A DNA stretch of 64,000 nt from Saprospiraceae bacterium (GTDB lineage Bacteria; Bacteroidota; Bacteroidia; Chitinophagales; Saprospiraceae): assembly GCA_013001595.1 (NCBI GenBank), contig JABDMH010000012.1:32301-96300 (forward strand), read 5' to 3'. Position numbers and translations under genes: made by a program. The notes beneath the pieces were generated by a model, which was not told the DNA's origin, searched no databases, and worked only from the letters and a program-made list of their open reading frames with translations. Below are positions 19,398 to 28,500 of this stretch, piece by piece (position 1 is the stretch's first letter; the number at the start of each line of letters is the position of its first letter).

Positions 19398-19517
19398 TCA
19401 GTAAGGTACAACGGGTGAATGGTCCATTCTGTTGTCACAATCCTTCGTGACCTTGGAGCAACCGGTGACAGGATTCCATGTTTTACCTGTCCATTCTATT
19501 TTACTTTCTTTTTTCAT
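19398..19517 (-). pseudogene. N-terminal stub of a DUF5131 (phage Gp37/Gp68) family gene
   Basis: A 39-codon ORF, too short for the ORF track. It reads [20 protein letters not shown] and then SKVTKDC, which matches the start of DUF5131 proteins (KIEWT...TWNPVTGC.K...GC..CYA). The first two Cys of the three-Cys motif are present; the third and everything after it are gone, replaced by an unrelated tail that stops at once. DUF5131 genes often travel in integrative elements beside integrases and TcmP partners, which fits the neighbouring excisionase-like and integrase sequences. Non-functional remnant. Confidence 0.7.
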
Positions 19518-19539
19518 GAGAAAAATTTTAATTAAAAAA

Positions 19540-19719
19540 TTACCGCAAGGTTGAATTCTGGAAAAGCAATTCCTCGATCGAGGGCTTATGGTAGTAGACC
19601 TTGTTTCCTATCATGGAATGGTGGATGACTCCCTGTTTCCGTAACTTCCAGAGAGTGGTCCTCTTCATTCCCAAGTATTCTTGAGTCTCCTCTTCCGTTA
19701 GCCAGATCTTTGTTTCCAT
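19540..19719 (-). CDS. Excisionase-like helix-turn-helix protein (59 aa)
   Basis: One residue too short for the ORF track. It begins [20 protein letters not shown] and continues [20 protein letters not shown] before [12 protein letters not shown]. This is the MerR/excisionase-like HTH_17 layout (helix 1 around [10 protein letters not shown], recognition region [10 protein letters not shown], wing with NKVYY). Such genes sit next to tyrosine integrases and direct excision or element gene control. It is uninterrupted and lies 43 bases downstream of the integrase remnant in the same direction. Whether it is still expressed is unknown. Confidence 0.78.
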   Translation of the reverse strand: METKIWLTEEETQEYLGMKRTTLWKLRKQGVIHHSMIGNKVYYHKPSIEELLFQNSTLR

Positions 19720-19761
19720 AATTTGCGGTTTATAACAGCAAATTTGGCCTGAAACCTTTGG

Positions 19762-20271
19762 CTACGGTAGTGAGTAGGGGTGAGCGCACCCTAGGATGTC
19801 ATCCCACTTGTCTATGGCTGCATCCTTCCTTTTGTCGAGGATATTGGTATAGATCTGAGTAGTCTTTAGGTCTTTGTGACCTAGAATTTTCCCCACTACT
19901 TTAGTGGTGATGTCATTAGATAGGCTAATCGTTGCCCATGTGTGCCGGGCAGTGTGCATGCTGATTTTTTTGGGTATCTCAGCTTTCTTGGCTAGCATCT
20001 TTAGGACCTTATTGGCATAGGCATTCTTGGCTGAGATCTCATTTAAGAGCCTTCCTCTGCCTTTGAGAAGAGGAAACACATATTCTCCACCTTGGTAGCG
20101 ATTGATGATCTCTAAAGCCAGTCCCGGTAACTTAAATGAAATGACATCATTTGTCTTCGCAGCTCTGAACTCTACCCGGGCTCCATCTCTAATCTGGATC
20201 ATTTGTGGCCTGAGGTTTCTAAAGCTGTATCGGAACAGAATAAGAAGGCCGGTATGCCATATCGGAGAGCC
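19762..20271 (-). pseudogene. Truncated tyrosine recombinase (integrase), catalytic half only
   Basis: The C-terminal catalytic region retains HTARHTWATISLSN (His and second Arg box), ILGHKDLKTTQIYTN (His/Trp position and nucleophile Tyr). The frame opens upstream of the listed Met to a stop at 20272 and there shows HTGLLILFRYSFRNLRPQM, which looks like the usual TGLRYSDLRNL box carrying the first catalytic Arg but with extra residues LILF between TGL and RYS. The arm-binding and core-binding domains are absent, and a stop codon precedes the fragment. I therefore call a pseudogene: N-terminally deleted with an in-frame insertion. It faces the excisionase-like gene and belongs to the tRNA-linked remnant. 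Confidence 0.8.
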
Positions 20272-20427
20272 TTAAAAACTGGTAGTGCGGATTAGTCATT
20301 TGGCTGAGAGAACTGCACAAGCATAGCCTCTTGTTATTAGGTTACATGGTCTAGTGAGTGCTATTGTGAAGCTTTGCTGCCTATGTTTCCCAGGTTTACA
20401 TTTTTTTAGGAAGTCTAGATACCGTCC

Positions 20428-21189
20428 TTACCCTCTGTTCACCATGATTTTGATGGTACTTACGGAATTCGCATCCTCAATCCTTACGATATATAAACCC
20501 GATGGCCACTGATTAATCTCTACAGAGTTCATGACTCCTCCGTCGTTTCTAAATGTGTTTCTAAAAATCAAAGTACCGCGCAGATCATAAATAGCTACAT
20601 CAGTGGTTTCTGGTATCTTGTCTTTATCGAGGTATCTAATCTGTATTTGATCATAGGCGGGATTTGGAAATACGTCGATGTTCAGTGGTGAGGCAATACA
20701 GTGGTTCAACTTTCTAAATTGAGACAGGATCATTTTTTCATCTTCAGCAGATTGAATTTTCCCCCTGACTTTGTTTCCCCTAACCCTCAAAGGTTCAGGA
20801 GCACATATGCTGAATTGAGTTGTTGTGCTCGTGTCTGCATTTATCCAGACAGCAAATATGAGTTCATCTCCCTTCTCGTAGTCTTGCAGACCTCGGCCAC
20901 AATCTGCTCCGTTTCCTTCCCTGATGATGATGGTTGAGTGGGAGTGTGGATTATGGAAGGACTCTAGAATTTGCAGGGTCAAAAACCGCCTTCTTTCCCA
21001 TGGATCTTCCCTATTGGATATCTTCCTGACTCTTGCTCTAACGACCAAAACATTACTGCTGTCGTAAGAAAGATAGTTACCCACTTGTTCACAAAATGAT
21101 GCGTAACCATAACAACTACAACCCCATGATATATTGACATGGATTAGGAAGAAGCAGCAGAAAAATAGTGCTCTGATTAATATTGCCAT
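20428..21189 (-). CDS. Secreted Cys-rich protein with NTR/TIMP-like N-terminus and T9SS sorting domain
   Basis: A 253-aa protein. The signal peptide runs to about residue 23 and the mature end starts GCSCYGYASFCEQVGNYL, a Cys-Cys pattern at the extreme N-terminus like that of netrin/TIMP-fold domains; further Cys occur at ADCGRGL and SICAPEP. A linker with NHC leads to the C-terminal type IX secretion sorting domain at about 170-253 (INVDVFPNPAYDQIQI-like start: NIDVFPNPAYDQ, then VAIYDLRGTLIF and GLYIVRIE). It is exported by the T9SS and probably kept at the surface. No enzyme motif is visible. The gene follows the decayed element and its function is unknown. Confidence 0.78.
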   Translation of the reverse strand: MAILIRALFFCCFFLIHVNISWGCSCYGYASFCEQVGNYLSYDSSNVLVVRARVRKISNREDPWERRRFLTLQILESFHNPHSHSTIIIREGNGADCGRGLQDYEKGDELIFAVWINADTSTTTQFSICAPEPLRVRGNKVRGKIQSAEDEKMILSQFRKLNHCIASPLNIDVFPNPAYDQIQIRYLDKDKIPETTDVAIYDLRGTLIFRNTFRNDGGVMNSVEINQWPSGLYIVRIEDANSVSTIKIMVNRG

Positions 21190-21336
21190 GTGAAAGATCT
21201 CCTATAACTATAGACGGAACATTTTGCGGGATCGTTGGATAATATGTGAAGTTTTATACGACCTGATTCAAAGATAATATGCGAATTTATTTATATATTT
21301 AACTCATTGTATTTGTGAGGTCTAAACAATTCAAGC

Positions 21337-22143
21337 TTGAAAACTACATTTATTGAAGACATTCTATCCAAATTGGGCATCTTAACTTCTGCATTTGCGG
21401 TGCAGTCTACGATCAGATTAGAACGGAGTGAAATTTTTTCCCAGGTTAGTTATCAGGATGATGATGTCCAGCCAGATTATCGTTTGGGGGATGTGAATGA
21501 TCAAGGTGTGAAGAACCTGATTTTTGATCTGGGAAACGTGATTGTTGATCTTGACATCGCTAAGGCTGATGAACTACTTTTTAACTTAACGGGGTCGAAG
21601 TATCAGGAGGCTGGCGATAAAGACCTCCAGATTTTTCATGATTTTGAGAAAGGACTGGTTTCTGAGTCTATCTTTCTAAACCACTTCATTAAAAAGTCTG
21701 CAGGTCGTGCACAGGCAATTGATATCATAAATGCCTGGAATTCAATGCTAGTGAATATTCCTTGGAATAGATTAGAAATGATGCGCCACCTCATGGAACA
21801 TTACCAGGTATTTATTCTAAGTAATACCAACGAAACCCACATCCGCTGGACCAACCATTATATTCAAACCCGATATCGAGAAGCAGGCTTTAAGTCATTT
21901 GTGCACCATGCGTTGTACTCCCACGATTTACAAGCTAGGAAACCGGATACCGAGATCTTCGAAAAAGTGTTGGAGACCTACAGTTTGAAACCCCAAGAGA
22001 CCGTCTTTTATGACGATAATTTGGAAAATGTTCAAGCCGCCAAACAGATTGGTATACAGGCTATCCAAGTACATCCTGAAGATGAAATTCTTGCCATGGT
22101 TGGTCATCTACCTCATGCACATGTTTCGAAAAAAGTACCGTAA
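21337..22143 (+). CDS. HAD-superfamily hydrolase with unclear start
   Basis: Cytoplasmic phosphatase-type HAD protein. Motif I FDLGNVIVDLD, motif II LSNTNETH, motif III Lys in ARKPDTEIF and motif IV YDDNLENVQAA are all present, so it should be catalytically competent; the closest type is YihX-like alpha-D-glucose-1-phosphate phosphatase/HAD-IA. The listed ORF opens with TTG and gives about 57 residues before the HAD fold that match nothing I know. A GTG at 21508 or 21493, directly before KNLIFDLGN, may be the real start. The 3' end overlaps recX. Confidence 0.82.
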   Translation: MKTTFIEDILSKLGILTSAFAVQSTIRLERSEIFSQVSYQDDDVQPDYRLGDVNDQGVKNLIFDLGNVIVDLDIAKADELLFNLTGSKYQEAGDKDLQIFHDFEKGLVSESIFLNHFIKKSAGRAQAIDIINAWNSMLVNIPWNRLEMMRHLMEHYQVFILSNTNETHIRWTNHYIQTRYREAGFKSFVHHALYSHDLQARKPDTEIFEKVLETYSLKPQETVFYDDNLENVQAAKQIGIQAIQVHPEDEILAMVGHLPHAHVSKKVP

Positions 22144-22606
22144 ATACCTTTCCTCAGACGAGGCATTAATAAAGTTACGGCACTACTGTGCCTACCAGGA
22201 GCGTTGCCACCAGGAAGTGCGCTACAAATTGATTGACCTAGGGATCAGAGGGAATGACCTCGAAGAAATTATCGCGACGCTGGTGGAAGAAGGATATCTT
22301 GATGAAGAACGATTCGCTCGTTCTTTTGCTCGGGGAAAGTTGCGTAACAATGGCTGGGGGAAATATAAGATTTTGCAGGCTCTACGACAGAAGAAAATCA
22401 GTGAATACAATTTAAATAAAGCCCAAGAGGAGCTAAATGTCGATGAGTATCAACGTGTGCTAACCAGCTTGCTGAAGAAGAAGATTAAATCATTGCAAGA
22501 GGACAATCCATATGTTGTGCGTCAGAAACTATATAAGTTTGGAAGCGCCCGAGGCTTTGAATCGTCGCTTTTAAATGAGGTCTTGAACGAGGTAATTGAA
22601 CAATAA
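22121..22606 (+). CDS. recX: RecX-family regulator of RecA
   Basis: A 161-aa protein starting MFRKKYRKYLSSDEALIKLR (codon 38 of the listed ORF), overlapping the HAD gene by 23 bases in another frame. It is built of helical three-helix repeats typical of RecX: YCAYQERCHQEVRYKLIDLG, then EGYLDEERFARSFARGK, KILQALRQKKIS, and a final repeat near KLYKFGSARGF. RecX caps RecA filaments and limits recombination. RecA itself is not in the window. Confidence 0.88.
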   Translation: MFRKKYRKYLSSDEALIKLRHYCAYQERCHQEVRYKLIDLGIRGNDLEEIIATLVEEGYLDEERFARSFARGKLRNNGWGKYKILQALRQKKISEYNLNKAQEELNVDEYQRVLTSLLKKKIKSLQEDNPYVVRQKLYKFGSARGFESSLLNEVLNEVIEQ

Positions 22607-22625
22607 ATCGAAAAGAATCGATTTA
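22604..22625. terminator. Possible hairpin between recX and the IlvD/Edd gene
   Basis: Perfect 8-bp stem TAAATCGA/TCGATTTA with a 6-base loop, beginning at the recX stop codon and lying between convergent genes. No T-run follows, so it is weak. Confidence 0.35.
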
Positions 22626-22687
22626 AGATTTCAATAGAAGTTTTACTGAGCCCGAGCACGACTATTCGGAAATACCCCAAATGGACA

Positions 22688-24397
22688 TCAATGCGAATTT
22701 CGCTTGACAACATGGCCTGACTTTCCGGTTAGGAAGTCTAGATCTGCGCCCAAATCTGCTTGTTGTACATGTTTTATGTAGTGGGCGACATAACCTCTAT
22801 CGAAGCCAAGATCAGGTGCAGACCAATTTTTTCTTCTCGATTCCAACTCCTCGTCATCTACATGTAGGTGGATGAATTTTTTCTCCACATCTACTTCGAT
22901 TAAATCTCCATTTTGTACAAGAGCAAGCACTCCACCATCGGCTGATTCTGGTGCCGTATGCAAAAACACCGTGCCGAATGCAGTGCCACTCATTCGTCCA
23001 TCGGATATACGCACCATATCGGTGACACCCTTGTCCTGCATTTTCTTTGGCAGTGCCATATTGCCTACTTCTGGCATTCCCGGGTAACCTTTCGGCCCCA
23101 CATTCTTGAGTACCAACACTGAAGTTTCTTCAATATCAAGTTCGGGATCATTAAACCGGCTGCGATAATCCTCAATATCCTCAAATACAACCGCTTTTCC
23201 CTTATGCTTCATCAGATGTGGTGATGCTGCTGACGGCTTGATGATGCAACCTCGTTCGGCAAGATTGCCACGCACCACTACCAGACCACTAGCTTCCTGG
23301 AAGGGCTTATCATTGGTTGCAATCACGTCCTCATTATAGCTTACCGCTTTGGCCACATTTTCATGGATGGATTTCCCATTGGCAGTAATGACGTGCCCAT
23401 GTAGCTTGCCTTGAAGTTGTTTGATCACAGCAGGCAATCCTCCAGCGTAATAGAAATCTTCCATGTAGTACTTTCCAGAGGGCTGCAGATTGGCCAATAA
23501 AGGAATGGGACTACCTAAATTATCGAAATCATCGAGAGTGAGGGGAACTTCCATTCTCCCCGCAATGGCCAGAAGATGTAGAACAAAATTTGTAGAGCCA
23601 CCTATTGCCGCATTTACGACAATGGCGTTTTCGAAGGCCTCTCTGGTCAATATTTTACCGATGTCTAGCTCTTCATGTACCATATCAACTATCCTGCGTC
23701 CGGATAATTGTGCGATTACTTTTCTACGCGAATCAGCAGCAGGGATGGCTGCATTGCCTGGGAGAGACAGTCCTAACGACTCAACCATGCAGGCCATTGT
23801 AGATGCAGTGCCCATGACGGCACAATGCCCATCACTGCGGCACATTGCACCTTCTACCTCTCGAAATTCTTCATTGGTAAATGTGCCTTTAATCACTTCA
23901 TCAGCATAGCGCCAAACATCTGAAGTGGCAATATTTTTTCCACGATATCTTCCGGTCAACATGGTCCCCCCTGATACGACGATGGTAGGTAATCCCACAC
24001 TGGCTGCGCCCATCACAGATGCTGGTGTGGTTTTATCACAACCACAGAGGAGTACTACACCGTCCAATGGATTGGCACGAATGGACTCTTCAACATCCAT
24101 ACTCATCAGGTTGCGAAAAAGCATGGCTGTCGGCTTCACAATGGTTTCCCCTAGGGACATTACCGGAAACTCTACAGGAAAGCCGCCAGCCTGTAGTATT
24201 CCCTTCTTTACCGATTCAGCCAACTCACGGAAATGACCATTGCAGGGAGTAAGTTCTGACCATGTATTGCAAATTCCGATCACAGGCTTGCCATCAAACT
24301 CATCTTCTGGCACACCTTGATTCTTCAACCAAGCTCGGTAAATAAATCCATCTTTTCCCTTTTTTCCAAGCCATTCTTGGCTCCTTAATTTGCGCAT
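22688..24397 (-). CDS. IlvD/Edd-family sugar-acid dehydratase (L-arabinonate/xylonate type)
   Basis: Dehydrates aldonic acids to 2-keto-3-deoxy acids in the non-phosphorylative pentose pathway. The 569-aa protein starts MRKLRSQEWLGKKGKDGFIY, and the conserved CNTWSELTPCNGHFR segment is typical of the arabinonate/xylonate branch and not of the branched-chain amino-acid IlvD. Iron-sulfur ligands are C52 (TPCN), C120 (CGCDKT, followed by the lysine that is carbamylated in the family) and C192 (DGHCAVMGTAS). No partner genes of the pentose pathway are adjacent. A 14-bp palindrome lies 5 bases before the start. The subfamily call is by motif resemblance; the substrate is unproven. Confidence 0.88.
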   Translation of the reverse strand: MRKLRSQEWLGKKGKDGFIYRAWLKNQGVPEDEFDGKPVIGICNTWSELTPCNGHFRELAESVKKGILQAGGFPVEFPVMSLGETIVKPTAMLFRNLMSMDVEESIRANPLDGVVLLCGCDKTTPASVMGAASVGLPTIVVSGGTMLTGRYRGKNIATSDVWRYADEVIKGTFTNEEFREVEGAMCRSDGHCAVMGTASTMACMVESLGLSLPGNAAIPAADSRRKVIAQLSGRRIVDMVHEELDIGKILTREAFENAIVVNAAIGGSTNFVLHLLAIAGRMEVPLTLDDFDNLGSPIPLLANLQPSGKYYMEDFYYAGGLPAVIKQLQGKLHGHVITANGKSIHENVAKAVSYNEDVIATNDKPFQEASGLVVVRGNLAERGCIIKPSAASPHLMKHKGKAVVFEDIEDYRSRFNDPELDIEETSVLVLKNVGPKGYPGMPEVGNMALPKKMQDKGVTDMVRISDGRMSGTAFGTVFLHTAPESADGGVLALVQNGDLIEVDVEKKFIHLHVDDEELESRRKNWSAPDLGFDRGYVAHYIKHVQQADLGADLDFLTGKSGHVVKRNSH

Positions 24398-24402
24398 CTG
24401 TT

Positions 24403-24416
24403 TATCATTAATGATA
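24403..24416. promoter_or_regulatory. 14-bp palindrome next to the dehydratase start
   Basis: TATCATTAATGATA is perfectly self-complementary and sits 5 bases upstream of the ATG of the IlvD/Edd gene (minus strand). This position would let a bound repressor block transcription or translation. No regulator is encoded beside it. Confidence 0.42.
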
Positions 24417-24609
24417 TATGGACAGGCTACACCTGCTGATAATTGGGGGCGAAAAGATAAGAATCCTTATTACCAAATATTCAATATCCTTGATGTTCTT
24501 TTTGATTATGACTGCCCAGCAGACAAATGAAGTACGCACCGAAACTCGAAATCTAAAAAATCTTTTTCCAGTGTTGATTTTTGGAACGATTTATGAAATA
24601 AGGTAAGTC

Positions 24610-24870
24610 ATGGACTTTTACGAATTCACTGACTTGGATGAACACGGGCAGGCATTTGCAATATGGCATTTTGGCATCTATTTACTATCTCGCCGCCAAG
24701 GACTGCGCAAGTACCGATTATATGCCATCGATGACTTTTATGTAGAGGTGTCATTCCTCGAAGGAAACCCTCACTTCGAAAAAATAAACACCTTCGAATC
24801 TACCGATTTTCTGGACCCATATCTGGCACTAATCGATCTCAGCCCATTGGCTGATCCAGAACAGATTTGA
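24610..24870 (+). CDS. Conserved hypothetical protein (86 aa)
   Basis: Starts MDFYEFTDLDEHGQAFAIWH and continues through LYAIDDFYVEVSFLEGNPHF to DPYLALIDLSPL. The layout (acidic start, a YxLY...FYVEV strand pair, a final DxxLxxIDLSxL helix) recalls a small uncharacterised protein common in Bacteroidota. It has no signal peptide or membrane segment, so it is probably cytoplasmic. It stands alone between the dehydratase and a long gene-free stretch. Function unknown. Confidence 0.68.
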   Translation: MDFYEFTDLDEHGQAFAIWHFGIYLLSRRQGLRKYRLYAIDDFYVEVSFLEGNPHFEKINTFESTDFLDPYLALIDLSPLADPEQI

Positions 24871-25573
24871 TCCCTCAATCTGGCACATCTATGGGATACT
24901 AAGCCTGGACCAAAGCGAAGGGATTGGTAAGCCCTTTAATGAGAAAGCGGACCGAAATTGCAGATATGATCTACCCCCTCCAAGCTTGCCAATCCCTACG
25001 AGCCTGGGAACTATTCGGTAAGGGGTAAGCCACTCGACCAGTTCAGCTGAATGACATTCGTATCTACAATTTTCAATTGGGTTGGACTTCCAAGTTTGTT
25101 AAGTCACAGGAGAGTACACTTTCTGCCTATTCGACCTCATGCGGCTAAATTGATCCTACTCGATCATTTGCTAATCAGCCCATGGCAATTTATTTATCTT
25201 GGCGGGCTAGCTATACAAGCAAAGCTCGTGCGATATGATGGTAAGAAATACGAGACCTCAAAGATTAATAAGGGTAGCCATGATTGGCCTAACTTTTTGG
25301 TTACTTGGTAGTTACTCTTTAGCACCTGAGCCATCGTTTTCTTATTTCCAATAGCTACAGGTAGATTCTTACGCATCGTGCAGACTGCTGAGAAGACTGA
25401 TGAAGCCTCATGGAAAATGGAGAAAATGAAAATTGTCGCAAGTTATCCAAGGGTGGTACATGGATAATCTTGACCGAAATCCCAATGAATAGTTAGGGGT
25501 TTTAATGTGGTACAGAGCGGTTTCATGCTGAGAATGGCAAGGAATTTAGGTGAGCACAAATAATATTGAACTT
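24871..25573. other. Long gene-free stretch with one structured element
   Basis: About 700 bases. The listed ORFs at 25051-25311 (+) and 25194-25376 (-) overlap each other and match nothing I recognise, so I leave them out. The one clear element is a 13-base inverted repeat with one mismatch at 24919-24997. Otherwise I see degraded-looking sequence without repeats. Confidence 0.5.
24919..24997. other. Inverted repeat enclosing 53 bases, possible structured RNA
   Basis: AGGGATTGGTAAG (24919-24931) pairs with CTTGCCAATCCCT (24985-24997) except for one mismatch. The 53-base interior includes CCC- and GG-rich pieces. It could be a folded leader, an old mobile-element end or a terminator of the small upstream gene. 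Confidence 0.3.
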
Positions 25574-28500
25574 ATGTATAGATGGGTCCTATTCTTGATT
25601 TCCTGCCACCAGATGTGGCAAGGTTGCCATTCGCCAGTAGATGGCCATCTACTTCAAGAATTATCTGCTGAACAACACATCAGTGCGCTGGATCAGGGAC
25701 TGACAGATCTACTATTTACGTGGGAAGATTTAGATTCAAATGTGGTAGGCCATCAAATCTTGGTGGCAAGTGATTCTGACCTGCTGAGACACAATACTCC
25801 AGACCTTTGGAACAGTGGGTTAGTATATAGTGATCAGGATACCATGCGCTATGCAGGTAGGCCGATCCTTGGCATGGATAAAGTGTGGTGGAAGATCCGG
25901 ACACTAGCGGCAGATGGCAAAGAAAGTGACTATACTCGGGCCCAATCCTTAGATGTTGCATCAGGCACCGCCCCTCGAATTACCTTAGTTGGAGGGACAC
26001 TAATTTCCAGTATGGAACGATATGGATTTTTTGAATGCGCAGTGCTAAACCATTGGCCCAAGGTCCAACCCACCTTTCGGAATATTGGCTGGCCGGCAGA
26101 CGATGTTTTTGGATTGGCACGATCACAGTTTGGCTCAGCTCAAAACACCCGATCTTGGAAACCGCCTACTGCTGAGGAAGGTTTTGGTTCAAAGGTGTTG
26201 ATGGAACACATTGGCCAGTCTGATCCCACTACACTCATTAATGGATACGGACCAGAAGTAGCCTATGCCGAAGATGAGGAAGACATCGCTCTATTTAAGA
26301 GTGGCTATACCCGCCTGTGTGATTTTGCCGATTCTATGGGATTGCATCTGATCCTACTGACACCCCCAAAGCAAGAAAAGCACCTGATTGACGAGCAATT
26401 GTGGAAGCATCGCAATCACAATCTTATGCAGGCAAGTGACTTCATCAGAGAAATGGCTGTAGATAGAGGTTATGTATGCATCGATTTATTTGAGCAATTG
26501 ATCCCTACCGGAGCCGAGAAAAGGCTAACGGAAAATGGCGTACAGCTCTCTATCGATGGATACCAAGTACTCTGTGACTTACTTCTGCAGGAGCTGGGGG
26601 TGCCCACGTTAGAACCATTTGCACTGAGCTTGACAAAGGTTGGACTTGTTGAGCGCAAGAAAAATATAGAAATCTTCAATTGGGTAAGTACCGTTAGGGG
26701 AGTAAGATTTGATGCAGCATATAGCGCATTGAACAGTGGAGGCAGTTACCATGCTGATGCACCAACTGCTGTCTATATAAATGGCAACTTTTATGCAAAG
26801 GGACCGGGCAAAGCAACGATCAAAATGGTGCATGACTCAATAAGAAGTGCAGATCTTAAGTCCGCTATATGGGAGAAGAATCGTCTCCATCGCTATCAAT
26901 TGAGACCTCTTAACGAAGCGTATATCTACCTTTTTCGTAGGCACGAGATGGGACATCTTGCCTATGAAATGGAAGATTTTGCCAGATTGGTCACTGAAAA
27001 GGAGGCAGAGATAGGTCTACTTCTCAATCCGCAGCGTCATCGTTTCGAAATAGAACTAGTTAGACCCTGGAAATCACCAAAGGACTACCCCGAAGATGAA
27101 GTTCCCGCTTTTGTCCCCGAGCCCAATATTGCCAACGAGTTGAAGTCATTTACCTTATCGGACGATCTCGAGATCAATTTATTTGCTGCCGATCCCATGA
27201 TTGCAAACCCGATCAACATCAATTGGGATACCAAGGGCAGAGCTTGGGTAGCAACAAGTAGCACTTACCCACACATCGTACCAGGTAAAGAACCCAATGA
27301 TAGAATTGTGATATTGGAAGACATAGATCAGGATGGCCGAGCCGATACTTCCATTGTCTTCGCCGATGGCTTTCTGGTACCACATTCAGTCATGCCGATT
27401 CCTGGAGGAGCTTATGTAACCAGCACTACAGAGTTTTTACATTTGGTTGACAAGGATGGAGACGATGTGGCAGATGAGCGAAGGGTATTATATTCCGGAT
27501 TTGGTAATGCGGATGTCCACCATATGATTCACGGCCTGCGTTGGGCGCCTTGGGGTGATTTACATTTTATGCAGTCCATTTATATCAACACATTTGTGGA
27601 GACTCCTTATGGTATCAGGGTTTTGAATGGATCAGGTACTTGGAAGTTCAGACCTGAGACTGAGCGGCTTGAGATTTTCAGTACTGGCCTGATAAATCCG
27701 TGGGGAGAGGCATTTGATCAGTGGGGCCAGTCATTTGCCACAGATGGCGCTGCGGGCTCAGGGATTAGTTATCTTTTTCCTGGCGCTGCCCACCAAACTG
27801 CTGTAGGTGCGGAAAGAGTGGTTCAGGGATTAAACTACGATACACCGAAAAATACGGGTGCTGAAATAATCTACAGCCGTCATCTGCCCCAATCTTGGCA
27901 AGGCAGTATAATAACGAGTGATTTTCGCGCCAATCGTACAGTCAGATACGAGATCGAACCCAAGGGCAGCGGTTATACCGCACGCGAGGTGGAGACAATT
28001 CTGCGTTCTGATCATCGAGCCTACCGACCGGTAGATATGAAAGTTGGTCCCGATGGTGCCCTGTATGTAGTGGATTGGTACAATCCCATCATAGACCATG
28101 GCGAGGTAGATTTTCACCACCCAATCAGGGATAGGTCTCATGGACGCATCTGGCGAATTACAAATAGACGTAAGCCAATTCTGAAAATTCCGGTAATCAG
28201 AGGTGCATCTTTGCCGAAGCTCTTAAACCTGCTGAAATCTCCAGAGCAACATACGCGCATGCAAGCAAATCGTGAGTTGGTGGCAAGAAAATGCCCACCC
28301 GAGCAGGTGCTCAATTGGGCTAGATCTTTGTCTTCTTCAAGTCCCCGGTTTGAGCACCATCGCCTAGAAGGTCTGTGGCTAATGGCAGCGCTTGGGTCCT
28401 ATGATCAAGATTTGCTTAGGTCTTGTCTGCAGGCAACAAATGGAAATGCTCGTGCTGCGGCTGTACGTCAGATCACTCATTTTCAAAAGCAAGATGAAGG

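Noticed and set aside
24418-24606. 62-aa ORF next to the IlvD/Edd start
   Set aside because: Begins within the regulatory region and has no conserved features; AT-rich chance ORF.
25051-25376. 86-aa (+) and 60-aa (-) ORFs in the gene-free stretch
   Set aside because: They overlap in opposite directions, have no known pattern and no plausible start context.
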